Shown here piece after piece: positions 24,003 to 34,035 of a DNA stretch of 60,834 nucleotides. The notes under the pieces were generated by a model. It was not told where the DNA came from. It was given only the letters and a program-made list of their open reading frames with translations, and ran no database searches. A program made the translations under genes and the position numbers. The DNA comes from Kiritimatiellia bacterium (GTDB lineage Bacteria; Verrucomicrobiota; Kiritimatiellia; RFP12; UBA1067): positions 1 through 60,834 of the forward strand of contig JAGBZX010000041.1 in assembly GCA_017628025.1 (NCBI GenBank), given 5' to 3'. The stretch's first letter is position 1, and every line of letters begins with the position of its first letter.

Positions 24003-24845
24003 TTATACTGTAAACTCGTCAAGCGCTCTAGAAAGCTTTAAAACTGGCCAGAGACGATTCCACCGCGGGATATGCCTCCAGTAACTTAAAAGCTCTTTAA
24101 GCTTGCCTAGGACGGCATTGGAGCTAAATCTCTCCTTAAGAAGGGTTTCTTTGTAATGCATTAACAATATATTAGCGTCATTTCGTTCACCCAAATGCCG
24201 CACAAATGCCCTCCCAATCATAACTGGTGTTTTAAAGGAATGAGTCATTTGTATATCGCCATTAGCAACGATTGGAATTTTAGATAATTTAATTATCTCG
24301 TTAAGGCGCTCAATATCACATGAACCTTCGTACATTTGCTTGGCAGTTCTAGAATGCACAGTGATAAAGCGCAATGGATAACGATTAAAGACGTCTATGA
24401 ATTTAAAAAGCTCGTCTGGAGAATTTATACCTAATCTAGTTTTTATAGAAAAGCACCCTTCTCCCATAATTGAACACCCACCTTCTATCATGGACTCTAA
24501 TAAAGAAGGATTTGCTAAAAGCCCAGCTCCCCTACATTTATTTCTAACCACTGGATAAGGACATCCAACATTTAAATCTGCTGTTTTATAGCCGGCATCT
24601 AAGATTCGTTTGAGAGATTCCTTTAATGCATAAGGATCTTTACCGATAAATTGTGGTGTTAGAAAGATGCTTTCGCCCCCTTCTAATTCTCTATCACGTA
24701 AAACATCGTAACTAGATGATGCAGGTATAAACGGCGTAACAGCCTCGTCAAATCCTGCTTCTGTAAGTTGTTGAGCAAACGCTAATCTAAACGAGCGTGT
24801 GGTTACACCTCTTAATGGAGCTAGTATTTGACGAGAGTTGTTCAC
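24003..24845 (-). CDS. dus: tRNA-dihydrouridine synthase family protein
   Basis: FMN-dependent enzyme that reduces uridines in tRNA D-loops. It shows ILAPLRGVTTRSFR, the catalytic-Cys region LNVGCPYPVVRNKCRGAGLL, SIKTRLGI, FITVHSRTAKQMYEG and PIVANGDIQ. At 280 residues it is shorter than most Dus proteins (315-340), mainly in the C-terminal tRNA-binding helical part. The subtype (A, B or C) cannot be called. It overlaps ettA by 4 nt. It is convergent with the coiled-coil gene on the other strand, the stops being only 3 nt apart, with no terminator between. Confidence 0.9.
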   Translation of the reverse strand: MNNSRQILAPLRGVTTRSFRLAFAQQLTEAGFDEAVTPFIPASSSYDVLRDRELEGGESIFLTPQFIGKDPYALKESLKRILDAGYKTADLNVGCPYPVVRNKCRGAGLLANPSLLESMIEGGCSIMGEGCFSIKTRLGINSPDELFKFIDVFNRYPLRFITVHSRTAKQMYEGSCDIERLNEIIKLSKIPIVANGDIQMTHSFKTPVMIGRAFVRHLGERNDANILLMHYKETLLKERFSSNAVLGKLKELLSYWRHIPRWNRLWPVLKLSRALDEFTV

Positions 24846-26446
24846 TTGCGGCGTTGTGCAGCCTCGTGATATTCAGAATAAGTTCCTTCAAACCAAACTG
24901 TGCGGCCTGAACTTTCGAATGCAAGGATGTGTGTTGCAATTCTATCAAGAAACCATCTGTCATGAGAGACTACCATTACGCAACCACCAAATTCTTGAAG
25001 ACCTTCTTCTAAGGAGCGAAGAGTCGCCACATCAAGGTCATTGGTAGGTTCGTCTAAAAGTAAAAGATTACCACCGCTAGCAAGAAGCTTAGCTAGGTGA
25101 ACTCTGTTGCGTTCACCACCAGAAAGAACACCAACCTTCTTCTGCTGCTCAGGGCCTCTAAAGTTAAATCTAGAGCAATACGCACGGCCATTCATCATCG
25201 TGGTGCCTGCAAGCTTAACAAATTCACCACCGCCTGTAATTGCTTCATAAACAGTTTCATCGGCTTTAAGTTCGCTACGAGTTTGATCGACATACGCTAA
25301 TTTAACTGTTTCACCAACGCGTAATTCTCCCGCTGTTGGCTTAAGCTGCCCAGTAATTAATTTAAAGAGCGTTGTCTTACCTGCGCCATTTGCACCAATT
25401 ACACCAACGATGCCTCCTCGTGGAAGATTAAAGTTTAGATCATCATAGAGGATCCTGTCGTCAAATGCCATTTTAACGTGTTCAGCTTTAACGACTAAAT
25501 CACCAAGCCTTGGCCCTGGTGGGATGCGTATAACTAAATCATCTTCCTTTGTGGAAACATCACGCTTTTGAAGTTCTTCATAACGTTCGACACGAGCCTT
25601 AGATTTTGCATGGCGCCCTGAAGGATTTGTCTGAATCCACTTAAGTTCATTCTCAAGAAGTTTCTGACGCGATTTTTCAACCTTTGCCTCGCGTTCTAGC
25701 ATCGACTGCTTTTGTTCTAGCCACTTCTCATAGTTGCCCTTATATGGGTAGCAAATGCCGTGGTCAATTTCTAGAATCCATTCAGTAACCTCTGATAAGA
25801 AGTATCTATCGTGTGTAACGACGATTAATGTGCCTTTAAACTCTTTTAAGTATGCTTCAAGACGAAATGTAGTGTCTGCGTCTAAATGGTTTGTAGGTTC
25901 GTCTAAAAGCAAAACATCAGGATTAGAAAGCAGTAATCTTGCAATTGCAACGCGCCTGCGTTCACCGCCAGAAAGAACCTTAATTGGGCGATCGCCAGGA
26001 GGACAACATAAGTCAGCCATACGACGCTCTACGAGATTTTCTAGATTCCAATAATCATTCCTATCAATAATCTCTTGAAGACGTTCCATCTCAGCTGCAG
26101 CTTTTGGATCGTCTAGCTCACAGCAAAGATCTTCATAGCGCTCTACCATTTTCTGCGCTTCTTCAACACCTTCCATGACAGTTTCAAGAACTGTCTTTGA
26201 ATCATCTAAAACAGGTTCCTGAGGAAGATAGCCAACTTTAGTGCCTTTAGCTACTTGCACAGTACCCATTAAATCTGTATCTATGCCAGCGAGAATTTTT
26301 AGAAGCGATGATTTACCAGCACCATTAGCACCTATAACGCCGATATGAGCGCCATAGAAAAAAGAAAGATTAACGTCTTTAAGAATCGTTTTTGTGCCCT
26401 GCTGTTTCGTAACGTCTATTAGGCTAAATTGATATTCACCGGCCAT
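24842..26446 (-). CDS. ettA: ABC-F ATPase EttA, energy-dependent translational throttle
   Basis: A soluble twin-ATPase ABC-F protein that binds the ribosomal E site and gates the first elongation steps according to ADP/ATP ratio. It has two Walker A motifs (GANGAGKSSLL near 36-46 and GANGAGKTTLF near 345) and two ABC signatures (LSGGERRRVAIARLLL and LSGGERNRVHLAKLL). Each is followed by a Walker B of the LLLLDEPTN type. The linker between the halves and the short arm in domain I fit EttA better than Uup or antibiotic-resistance ABC-F proteins. The length of 534 is near normal (about 555). It is the first gene of a pair with dus. Confidence 0.93.
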   Translation of the reverse strand: MAGEYQFSLIDVTKQQGTKTILKDVNLSFFYGAHIGVIGANGAGKSSLLKILAGIDTDLMGTVQVAKGTKVGYLPQEPVLDDSKTVLETVMEGVEEAQKMVERYEDLCCELDDPKAAAEMERLQEIIDRNDYWNLENLVERRMADLCCPPGDRPIKVLSGGERRRVAIARLLLSNPDVLLLDEPTNHLDADTTFRLEAYLKEFKGTLIVVTHDRYFLSEVTEWILEIDHGICYPYKGNYEKWLEQKQSMLEREAKVEKSRQKLLENELKWIQTNPSGRHAKSKARVERYEELQKRDVSTKEDDLVIRIPPGPRLGDLVVKAEHVKMAFDDRILYDDLNFNLPRGGIVGVIGANGAGKTTLFKLITGQLKPTAGELRVGETVKLAYVDQTRSELKADETVYEAITGGGEFVKLAGTTMMNGRAYCSRFNFRGPEQQKKVGVLSGGERNRVHLAKLLASGGNLLLLDEPTNDLDVATLRSLEEGLQEFGGCVMVVSHDRWFLDRIATHILAFESSGRTVWFEGTYSEYHEAAQRRK

Positions 26447-26473
26447 AGTTATGTAAGTTTAAGATTTTTTAGA

Positions 26474-26504
26474 AAAGAGACGCGAGCACGGTAAAGCGCT
26501 CGCG
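26474..26504 (-). terminator. Intrinsic terminator after the HU gene
   Basis: Read on the minus strand, CGCGAGC (26504-26498) pairs with GCTCGCG (26487-26481) across a 10-nt loop, and TCTCTTTTCT follows. A second hairpin, AGCATC-CAAT-GATGCT at 26511-26526, lies between it and the HU stop. Confidence 0.75.
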
Positions 26505-26536
26505 CCCTAGAGCATCCAATGATGCTACGCCTTTAA

Positions 26537-26824
26537 TTAAGCGAGAACAGCATCCTTGGCGGCCTTTGCCACGCGGAACTTGACAACCTTCTTAGCGGCG
26601 ATTTTAATCTTTTCGCCAGTAGCGGGGTTGTGGCCCCAGCGAGCCTTGCGGCTCACCTTGATGAGTTTGCCGAGACCGGGGATAACGATGCCCTTAGCGG
26701 ACTTCGCACCGGCATAGGCGATCTTGAGGAGTTCGTCATATGCAGTAACTGCCTGCTTCTTTGTGATGCCGGCAGCTGCGGCGATTGCGGTCATGATTTC
26801 ACTCTTCGTTTGAATCTTAGCCAT
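26537..26824 (-). CDS. HU/IHF-family DNA-binding protein
   Basis: A 95-residue histone-like protein. It has MAKIQTKSEIMTAIAAAAG, the dimerisation helices, GIVIPGLGKLIKVSRKARWG and the beta-arm RWGHNPATGEKIKIAAKKVVKF with the conserved NPATG turn whose Pro intercalates in DNA. It bends and compacts DNA. Its codon use is more biased and GC-rich than its neighbours, as expected for a highly expressed gene. It has its own promoter, a leader hairpin and a terminator, so it is monocistronic. HU and IHF types cannot be separated with confidence. Confidence 0.95.
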   Translation of the reverse strand: MAKIQTKSEIMTAIAAAAGITKKQAVTAYDELLKIAYAGAKSAKGIVIPGLGKLIKVSRKARWGHNPATGEKIKIAAKKVVKFRVAKAAKDAVLA

Positions 26825-26846
26825 TTTGTTTGCTCCTATTGGATAA

Positions 26847-26863
26847 TCGAGGACTATCCTCGA
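26847..26863 (-). promoter_or_regulatory. Perfect hairpin in the HU mRNA leader
   Basis: TCGAGGA-TAG-TCCTCGA, a 7-bp stem with a 3-nt loop. It lies about 8-24 nt after the predicted transcription start and about 10 nt before the RBS AGGAG. It may stabilise the 5' end of a highly expressed mRNA or act as a protein-binding site. Confidence 0.6.
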
Positions 26864-26877
26864 CTTATTTATTACGT

Positions 26878-26906
26878 ATTTTATCTAATTTACACAACTC
26901 ATGCAA
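26878..26906 (-). promoter_or_regulatory. Promoter of the HU gene (TTGCAT-N17-TAAAAT)
   Basis: On the minus strand TTGCAT (26906-26901), a 17-nt spacer and TAAAAT (26883-26878) give a standard sigma-70 type arrangement. The predicted start is near 26871, with a leader of about 47 nt. Confidence 0.75.
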
Positions 26907-26939
26907 GCAAAATCGTAAAAAAAGCCTTATTTTATTACC

Positions 26940-29384
26940 CTATTTAAATCGGACCTCTGAGCTTTTTACTCCATCGGCATATGCCTTAAGAACGACATCG
27001 CCTTTGCCTTCACGCCTTACAGCTAATCCCATTCGGCCAAAACGAAGCGGATGAGAAGTTACATCCTTAAATGAATCATGTCCGCGAGGATTGCCGTTGC
27101 CGACAGAAATAATTTTGCCATTCGAAGAAATTTCAAATCGCACACGTCTTTCATCACGCGCAATTAAATTACCATTAGCATCTTGAAGCGTAACTTCAAC
27201 AAAAACAATATCTTCACCCTCTGGCAATGTCTTAGACTCTGGTTTTAAAACAAGCTTTTCAGGCTTTGATGCTGTCTCAATTTTGGACACGCCTGCCACA
27301 GAACCATCTTTGTTGTAAGCGACGACTTTCAACTCGCCTTGCTCATATACAACATCGTCCCAAATAAGACGATAACGATTAAGACCATCGTAAGAACGTT
27401 TTGCAACAATTGCCTTTGGATCTTTTTTCCTTCTTCCTAATGATTTACCGTTAAGGAAAAGCTCTGCCTCATCTACACTTGTATAGACATATACAGGCAC
27501 AATCTTACCTTTGCGCTCAGGGAATGTCCAATGAGACGGCACAATATGCAAAGTAAACTCATTTTTGTTCCATTGAGATTTATAAAGATACGTCCTGTCT
27601 TTTGGAAAACACAATATATCATAAATACCATAATAAGTACTGCGAGCGCATTTTTCAAGAGGTATCACAACATCAGATCTACCTATTAGGTTCGTGCCTG
27701 AATAAGGCGTAGGCTCTCCTATATAATCAATGCCCACCCATACAAACTGACCGCAAATATAAGGATCATTTTCAACTGCTTCAAACTCTCTATCAGGAAT
27801 ATCGCTCCAAGCATTGCAATTCCTATCGTAAGAGTCTACACTCATATCTTCTATTGCAAAATCCACTTTGTTTGTCGGCAAATTCTTCGCATAATATCCA
27901 AACTCAGACATTGTAGCGGAAGTTTCAGAATATATCATTGCCTTATCTGGATGAGTATTCTTCATCCATCTGTATGAGCGGCAATAGTTCCAACCAACAA
28001 TATCAAGCGGGTCGTAATCGCCCCTTGGTACTGCTTCTGGAAAACAACTCGCCATGCCGACAGGTCTAGTCTTATCGAGACTTCTTACAACATTACGAAA
28101 CATCTGAGAGCGTTCTGCGCTAGTTCCTATCGCAGCAGTCGCTACCCAATGCTCTTGTCCTGGAGGAACATCCTCGTTTGGACTGATCTCATTACCAATC
28201 GACCAAATAATTACTGAAGGATGGTTTCTATCGCGACGAATAAATTCTTTAAGCTTTTCTGGAACATATGTCTCAATTGGTTCGTCGCCAATACCAGCAG
28301 TCGTGTTCCATTTATCAAAACACTCATCCCAGACTAAAAGCCCTAATTCATCGCAAAGTTCGAGCGTTTCTGGCGAATGCGGATTATGTGCCAAGCGCAC
28401 TGCGTTAGCACCTAAATCTCGAATCGCCTGAAGTTGGCGTTTATTAGTCGAACGATTGTAGGCGACACCAAGAATACCTAAATCGGAATGAAGATTAACT
28501 CCTTTTATCTCAACTCTCCTCCCATTAAGGAAAAAACCTTTATGAGGATCAAACTTAAAATCTCTAAAGCCAACCTTTAATGAAATTTCATCCTTGTCAG
28601 AAAATGTTACAATAAGTTTATAGAGTTTTGCACTCTGCCCATCAACATCCCAAAGTTCTGTAGAACGGGTATTTAGATTCAATTCAAAACATGCTTTGTC
28701 GTATGGGCTTATTTCGACTTTCACTGCACCTTTTGCAACTAAATTTCCAGATGGAGAATAAAGAGAGGCTTTTACCGTCCCTTCTGCATCTTTATGACGC
28801 CTACTAGTAACAGCACCCTTGATGTTAAGAACTGACTTTTGCGTACTGACAACGGGAGTTGTTACATATAAATCTCTCTCGTCTAAATACAAATCATCAG
28901 TTTCTACCATCCTTACACGCCTATACATTCCACCGCCTGGATACCAACGAGAAGTTAATTTTGTTGTATCGGCTTTTACTTTAATCTCATTTAAACCAGG
29001 TTTAAGATAAGGCGTAATATCTGCCTTCACACCGAGATAACCATACTGTTGACGCGCACATGACGAACCATTTACATATATCGTTGAATCGCACATGATA
29101 CCATCAAAATCAAGAAAAACACGCCTATTGAGAGGTTTTTCTTTAAGCGTAATCATCTTACGGTACCAGGCAATTCGCTTATATGGAAGTTTACCTGTAT
29201 GAGGGTCTCCTATTGGATTAAAAGGCCCTTCAATCGCCCAATCATGAGGGATTTCAACACCTACAAAGGTTTTACCATCACTTGAGAATTCCCACCCCTG
29301 ATTGAAATTAGTCACAACCCTTTCGGCAAAGACTGCTGCAGACATGCCTGCAACAACAAGCATAGTTGATATTTTGATTTTCAT
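26940..29384 (-). CDS. Secreted glycoside hydrolase family 2 enzyme (beta-galactosidase-like)
   Basis: About 814 residues with the signal peptide MKIKISTMLVVAGMSAAVFA. GH2 order is seen: an N-terminal sugar-binding domain (PHDWAIEGPF, RRVFLDFDGIM), an immunoglobulin-like domain, and the TIM barrel with FFLNGRRVEIKGVNLHSD. The acid/base Glu is in WSIGNEISPNE, the nucleophile Glu in MIYSETSATMSEFG, and FVWVGIDYIGEP follows. The C-terminal part (from about 600) holds Ig-like domains of the DUF4982 type. It probably removes beta-linked galactose or a related sugar from host or plant glycans in the periplasm. ATG 29384 puts the signal peptide at the N terminus; a longer start at 29426 would bury it. 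Confidence 0.92.
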   Translation of the reverse strand: MKIKISTMLVVAGMSAAVFAERVVTNFNQGWEFSSDGKTFVGVEIPHDWAIEGPFNPIGDPHTGKLPYKRIAWYRKMITLKEKPLNRRVFLDFDGIMCDSTIYVNGSSCARQQYGYLGVKADITPYLKPGLNEIKVKADTTKLTSRWYPGGGMYRRVRMVETDDLYLDERDLYVTTPVVSTQKSVLNIKGAVTSRRHKDAEGTVKASLYSPSGNLVAKGAVKVEISPYDKACFELNLNTRSTELWDVDGQSAKLYKLIVTFSDKDEISLKVGFRDFKFDPHKGFFLNGRRVEIKGVNLHSDLGILGVAYNRSTNKRQLQAIRDLGANAVRLAHNPHSPETLELCDELGLLVWDECFDKWNTTAGIGDEPIETYVPEKLKEFIRRDRNHPSVIIWSIGNEISPNEDVPPGQEHWVATAAIGTSAERSQMFRNVVRSLDKTRPVGMASCFPEAVPRGDYDPLDIVGWNYCRSYRWMKNTHPDKAMIYSETSATMSEFGYYAKNLPTNKVDFAIEDMSVDSYDRNCNAWSDIPDREFEAVENDPYICGQFVWVGIDYIGEPTPYSGTNLIGRSDVVIPLEKCARSTYYGIYDILCFPKDRTYLYKSQWNKNEFTLHIVPSHWTFPERKGKIVPVYVYTSVDEAELFLNGKSLGRRKKDPKAIVAKRSYDGLNRYRLIWDDVVYEQGELKVVAYNKDGSVAGVSKIETASKPEKLVLKPESKTLPEGEDIVFVEVTLQDANGNLIARDERRVRFEISSNGKIISVGNGNPRGHDSFKDVTSHPLRFGRMGLAVRREGKGDVVLKAYADGVKSSEVRFK

Positions 29385-29404
29385 ATTTTCTTTTGTATTA
29401 AATA

Positions 29405-30283
29405 TTAATACTGCGGATTTGCGCAATGCTTGTCAAATTCTGCACGAAGAGCTGGCATAAGCGAATCGTTCTTAACCATACGAACAGCATTAACGAGATT
29501 AGTTATATGAATATCCATAAAGAATTCACCCATCTCTTTTGTTGCCTTCGATGGATCGCCGTAAGATTGAGTATCACATTCAGCATACCAATCGATTGGT
29601 GTAAAAAGGCGTGCCTTTGACATATCTCTCTGGCGATATTTTGGCATTGATTCCTCAACATTAATCTTATCCATATGCACTAACTCTGGGAATGCATAGA
29701 GCATAAGTGATGTTTCATAAATGCAAGCGTGGCCATAGGTTGGAACTTCTCCAAAGCGCCTTCTCCACTCTGCATAGTTCTTGTTCGAAAACTTATCTTC
29801 ATGATAATAAACATTGTATGTTCTTGGCTTTTCTAGGCGTGAACGGACAAATGACTGTAAAAACCCACTATTACCACCATGGCAGTTAACAATTACAACG
29901 TTAGTGCAGCCGTTTCTAGCAAACTCATTGCATAAATCATCAAGAACTGCCGTCAATGTGTTATGAGAAATAGCTACTGTGCCGAGCCAGTGTTTAGATT
30001 CCCATACTGCGCCAAGATTACCAATATTGTAAACTAAAACTGGTTCAATTTCTGAGGCCTTCTCACAGAGATACATACCTACTAAAGAATCTGTTCCCAG
30101 AGGAAGATGGCGACCATGCTTTTCAACGCAACCAAATGGCAATAGAACAGTTCCCTTTGCTAGATCTCTGGCCTCTTTAAACTCATTCAATGAAAGCTTA
30201 TCCCAAACTAACGCCTTGGGTAAAGCCATTGCATTAAAAGCGACCATTGTTAACGCCACGATACTTGCTACTTTGATGTTCAT
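29405..30283 (-). CDS. Creatininase-family amidohydrolase with signal peptide
   Basis: A metal-dependent hydrolase of 292 residues with metal-ligand motifs GCVEKHGRHLPLGTDS (Glu, His, Asp) and VNCHGGNSGF. These are the signatures of the creatininase/creatinine amidohydrolase family, which also includes MftE and FAPy deformylases. The true substrate is unknown. The N terminus MNIKVASIVALTMVAFNAMA is a signal peptide, unusual for this mostly cytoplasmic family. AAGGA precedes the ATG. It is 20 nt upstream of the GH2 gene, whose product is also secreted, so the pair may act on one substrate. Confidence 0.9.
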   Translation of the reverse strand: MNIKVASIVALTMVAFNAMALPKALVWDKLSLNEFKEARDLAKGTVLLPFGCVEKHGRHLPLGTDSLVGMYLCEKASEIEPVLVYNIGNLGAVWESKHWLGTVAISHNTLTAVLDDLCNEFARNGCTNVVIVNCHGGNSGFLQSFVRSRLEKPRTYNVYYHEDKFSNKNYAEWRRRFGEVPTYGHACIYETSLMLYAFPELVHMDKINVEESMPKYRQRDMSKARLFTPIDWYAECDTQSYGDPSKATKEMGEFFMDIHITNLVNAVRMVKNDSLMPALRAEFDKHCANPQY

Positions 30284-30298
30284 AATTTTATCCTTATT

Positions 30299-31123
30299 TT
30301 ATTTAAATAATACACGACAATAAATACCGCTAGGGCATTGAAACGACGAGCCCTCTAAAAGCATTTCTCCTGACTCCAAGGAAGCCGTCGGAAAAATTTG
30401 CGAAAGAATGTTCTCTGCTACTATTGGAGAGAGACCAGGTGTGTGAGAAGAAAAAAGAACAAATAACGGTTTTTCAGACAGAAGTTCCTTAACTAATGAC
30501 AAGGTCTCAGAGAGATCCTTCTCAATTTTGTACATTTCACCAGACGCACCGCGCCCAAACGTAGGAGGATCTAGAACGATAGCGTCGTATTTTCGACCGC
30601 GACGTATTTCGCGGCGCATAAACTTATGAGCATCATCAACTATCCAGCGAATATTATCTAATTTGTTTTCCGCGGCATTCCTGCGCGCCCACTCAACCAT
30701 TCCTTTAGAAGCATCTAGATGACACGCTTGTGCTCCAGCTAATGCCGCTGCCATCGTACTGCCGCCAGAATAAGCAAAAAGATTTAGTAGATTTATCTTG
30801 CGCGGGGTGTTTTTTATCGTCTCATTTATCCATTTCCATTGCAAACGCTGCTCAGGAAATATACCTAAGTGACCAAAATCTGTACCACCTAAAATAAATT
30901 TAATGCCAGAAGTTTTAATAACCCATTCTTTTGGCAAATTACTACGCCCATGCCAACGATTACCATCAAGTCTATCGAATGACGCATCCGCATTTTCCCA
31001 GCGACGAGCTGGCAGATTCTTGCGCCACAACGCCTGAGAGCAGGGTCTAGAAAGAATAAACTTACCAAACCTTTCTAATTTGAACCCTTCTCCAGAGTCT
31101 ATAAGTTCATAATCGTCAATCAT
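30299..31123 (-). CDS. RlmI/RlmK-like SAM-dependent RNA methyltransferase
   Basis: Class I Rossmann methyltransferase of 274 residues. It has the SAM-binding motif NLFAYSGGSTMAAALAGA, the acidic residue in CHLDASKGMVEWARRNA, VDDAHKFMRRE, and the catalytic motif YDAIVLDPPTFGRG, as in RlmI, RlmK and related 23S rRNA methyltransferases. It lacks the N-terminal PUA domain of RlmI. The base modified is not known. It overlaps the solute-binding protein gene by 4 nt and precedes the creatininase gene by 15 nt. Confidence 0.86.
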   Translation of the reverse strand: MIDDYELIDSGEGFKLERFGKFILSRPCSQALWRKNLPARRWENADASFDRLDGNRWHGRSNLPKEWVIKTSGIKFILGGTDFGHLGIFPEQRLQWKWINETIKNTPRKINLLNLFAYSGGSTMAAALAGAQACHLDASKGMVEWARRNAAENKLDNIRWIVDDAHKFMRREIRRGRKYDAIVLDPPTFGRGASGEMYKIEKDLSETLSLVKELLSEKPLFVLFSSHTPGLSPIVAENILSQIFPTASLESGEMLLEGSSFQCPSGIYCRVLFK

Positions 31124-32814
31124 TTTATTGAACCTTTCGATGAAGCGCCGAAACGCACTCTCTCTGGAACTTTCGGTAGAAAAGAATTTTTTGCTCTCTG
31201 CCTAGAAAGTTCTTCTTCTCTGTCACTATCTAACCACCAACTCGTAAGAGCGCCTTCCTCACGTGAAAAACGAGGTAGTACATACTTTGGCGTACCAAAC
31301 TTATTCCAATAAAGAATTCTACTTTCTCTGCACTGCCAAAGCAAAACATAAGGCACCTCTGATGCGACTATAGCATCTATGCGTCTATATGTATCATTGC
31401 GTTCAAGTCTTGATTTCATTGAACGCTCTTCGTTTATTAATTTGTCTACCTCTTTGTTTTTAAAACCTGTAATATTATTAGACCCTTTTCTATCTGCCTC
31501 AGTTGAAAGCCATTGTATCGCTGGATATTTAACAAGCCCCGCTCCCCAAGCGGCAATAGTCATATCGAAATTGAAATCATCCATATCACGCATCCAACTA
31601 GCAAAGTCTTTGCGTTCAATTTTCATAGTTATACCAGCTTGGCGAAGGGCTTCTGAAAAAAGCGAAAGATACCTATCTTCATCTGCTCCTCTTGAAAGAT
31701 ATACAAATTCAAGTTTTTTATCACCCTTTATTCTTAATCCTGATTTACTGTCAAGCTTCCATCCTGCTTTATCAAGATACTCTGATGCCTTCTTTGGATT
31801 AAACTCAAAAAACTCATTTTTACAAGGTATCTCGTCAGAATATAAATCTGTGTAGTAAGACTTTAAAAGGAAATATTCTCCATGCATTAGCGTCTTATTC
31901 ATTCTTTCACGATCGACTAGATGAGCGATAGCTTTTCTAACATTTATATCATCAAATGGTGGCCTTCGCATATTCATCGCAAAACCCTGAAACCCTACCG
32001 GCGCTTCATTTTGCACTCTACGCTTGAGAATATAATTGCGACAAAATTCTTCGGAGAAGGTTTGTTGCGCCATTCTACTGGCAGAATACACTGGAAAATA
32101 GTCAATTTTGCCGCGCTTAAAAGCCGTAAACGCATTTTCGCGAGTCGCAAAATATTTAAATTTTATCCTATCAAAATTATATTTATCTTTTAGTTTTTCG
32201 TCAGTAGCTTTCCACCAATTTTTATTTCGCTTTAAAGTAGTTTCTATTTCATCAATTGAAGACTCATACGAATATGGCCCGCCCGACACTTCACCAATCA
32301 TATCGATGCGATTAAAATTTTGAGACTGAAAGCGATGACGCGGCAAAATCCAAAAAGAAGAGCAATTTAAAATATCACGCCAATCTTCTGGCGAGTCGCC
32401 TTTTTTAACAAAAGTTACTGTGTAATCATTTTCTACAATGGGGCTATCAAAAAAAGCAAGCATCGCCTTCCATGGGCCAGTGTCATTGGCAGGCGACATA
32501 ATTGTATCAAATGTCCACTTTACATCGTGTGCAGTTACCTTTTGCCCATCACTCCAATAAGCCTTATCGTCGATTACAAAAGTATATCTACGTAAGTCTT
32601 GTGAGACGCTCCAGCTTTTTGCTAACGCACCTTCTAATTCGCCAGACTCCTCATCATACCCTAAAAGCGTCATGTAAACAAGCCCAAACGCTTCGCTAGT
32701 GTAGTGAGAATTATCTACATAAGCATTGGCGCTTTTCGGTGCGGTACCACCGAACATCGTTATTTGACCGCCCTTCAGGACGGTCGCTGCGATGATTAGC
32801 GCCAAAAAGTTCAT
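31120..32814 (-). CDS. ABC transporter solute-binding protein, family 5 (peptide/nickel type)
   Basis: A 564-residue extracytoplasmic binding protein of the SBP_bac_5 family. It shows a [16 protein letters not shown] segment, [18 protein letters not shown] (the family signature), [13 protein letters not shown], and [17 protein letters not shown]. By family it delivers oligopeptides or similar ligands to an inner-membrane ABC permease. No permease or ATPase gene is in the window. The N terminus ([15 protein letters not shown]) is hydrophobic but without positive charges, a poor signal peptide. Translation is coupled to dapL upstream (4-nt overlap). Confidence 0.88.
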   Translation of the reverse strand: MNFLALIIAATVLKGGQITMFGGTAPKSANAYVDNSHYTSEAFGLVYMTLLGYDEESGELEGALAKSWSVSQDLRRYTFVIDDKAYWSDGQKVTAHDVKWTFDTIMSPANDTGPWKAMLAFFDSPIVENDYTVTFVKKGDSPEDWRDILNCSSFWILPRHRFQSQNFNRIDMIGEVSGGPYSYESSIDEIETTLKRNKNWWKATDEKLKDKYNFDRIKFKYFATRENAFTAFKRGKIDYFPVYSASRMAQQTFSEEFCRNYILKRRVQNEAPVGFQGFAMNMRRPPFDDINVRKAIAHLVDRERMNKTLMHGEYFLLKSYYTDLYSDEIPCKNEFFEFNPKKASEYLDKAGWKLDSKSGLRIKGDKKLEFVYLSRGADEDRYLSLFSEALRQAGITMKIERKDFASWMRDMDDFNFDMTIAAWGAGLVKYPAIQWLSTEADRKGSNNITGFKNKEVDKLINEERSMKSRLERNDTYRRIDAIVASEVPYVLLWQCRESRILYWNKFGTPKYVLPRFSREEGALTSWWLDSDREEELSRQRAKNSFLPKVPERVRFGASSKGSIK

Positions 32815-34013
32815 AACGCCTTCTTAAATCGTTCAATTGACTCAAGGACATTTTCGCGAGAATTAAAGGCACTAATGCGAATAAAACCTTCGCCAGCAGC
32901 ACCAAAGCCCGCACCTGGAGTTGTCACAACATTCGCTGATTTAAGTATCTTATCGAAAAACTCCCATGAGGAACATTTTACATCAACCCAAACATATGGG
33001 GAATCAACACCACCAACGCATGTATAGCCCAATGAAGTCATAGCCTGGCGTATTAACCTAGCGTTTTCTAGATAAAAATCGATTGTCGATCGAATTTGAG
33101 CGCGTCCCTCAGGCGAATAAATCGCCTCTGCACCACGCTGGGTTAGGTAACTGGCGCCATTAAATTTAGTTGTTTGACGGCGAGTCCACATTGGCTTAAG
33201 TTGCGTTTTTACTCCATTAGCATCTAACGCTTCAACTTCTGTTTGAACAACAGTGTATCCGCATCTAACACCAGTAAAGCCAGCTGTTTTAGAAAAGCTT
33301 CTAAATTCTATTGCACACTTGCGAGCACCTTCTATTTCGTAAATCGAATGAGGAATTTCGGGCGTGCGAATAAATGCTTCATATGCCGCATCAAACAAAA
33401 TAAGCGATGAATTCTCGTTTGCCCAATCCACCCATGCTTTGAGTTGTTGCTTGGTTGCGACAGCACCAGTTGGATTATTTGGATAGCAAAGATAAACCAC
33501 ATCTGGCTTTTCATTGGCAATATCATCTGGCGTTGGAACAAAACCATTTTCCTTTGTACAAAGCATATAAACAATATTATCACGACCAGCCATAATATTA
33601 GTATCAACATATACTGGATAAACCGGATCGGAAACTGCTATGCGAGTATCAGCGGAAAAGAGTTCTTGAATATTGCCGCAGTCACATTTAGCGCCATCGG
33701 AAACGAAAATCTCATCTGCCGAAATTTGAATATTATTTTCCGCAAAATCAACCGCCGCGATTTTATCGCGGAGAAATTGATAGCCCTGCTCTGGGCCATA
33801 ACCATGAAATGACTCGCGATGGGCTTCGTCTTCAACTGCGCGATGCATTGCTTCAACGACTGCGGGACACAACGGCTCAGTAACATCGCCAATACCAAGG
33901 CGAATAATTTGAGCCTCTGGATTTTTTTCTTTATGTTGAGCAACGCGATGAGCAATTTCAGCAAACAAATATGTGGGCTTAATCTTAGAATAATTTGAAT
34001 TGATCTTGAGCAT
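32811..34013 (-). CDS. dapL: LL-diaminopimelate aminotransferase
   Basis: PLP enzyme that turns tetrahydrodipicolinate directly into LL-diaminopimelate, bypassing the succinylase or acetylase steps. The start [87 protein letters not shown] and the Lys region [20 protein letters not shown] are diagnostic. The length of 400 is normal. DapL is characteristic of Chlamydiae/Verrucomicrobia/Lentisphaerae, plants, cyanobacteria and some anaerobes. It feeds both lysine and peptidoglycan synthesis. Confidence 0.95.
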   Translation of the reverse strand: MLKINSNYSKIKPTYLFAEIAHRVAQHKEKNPEAQIIRLGIGDVTEPLCPAVVEAMHRAVEDEAHRESFHGYGPEQGYQFLRDKIAAVDFAENNIQISADEIFVSDGAKCDCGNIQELFSADTRIAVSDPVYPVYVDTNIMAGRDNIVYMLCTKENGFVPTPDDIANEKPDVVYLCYPNNPTGAVATKQQLKAWVDWANENSSLILFDAAYEAFIRTPEIPHSIYEIEGARKCAIEFRSFSKTAGFTGVRCGYTVVQTEVEALDANGVKTQLKPMWTRRQTTKFNGASYLTQRGAEAIYSPEGRAQIRSTIDFYLENARLIRQAMTSLGYTCVGGVDSPYVWVDVKCSSWEFFDKILKSANVVTTPGAGFGAAGEGFIRISAFNSRENVLESIERFKKAL

Positions 34014-34035
34014 TATTTTCTCCTAACAAGATAGA

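Noticed and set aside
26511..26526. The second hairpin behind HU as a separate small RNA
   Set aside because: It lies in the 3' region of the HU transcript next to a good terminator and shows no promoter of its own.
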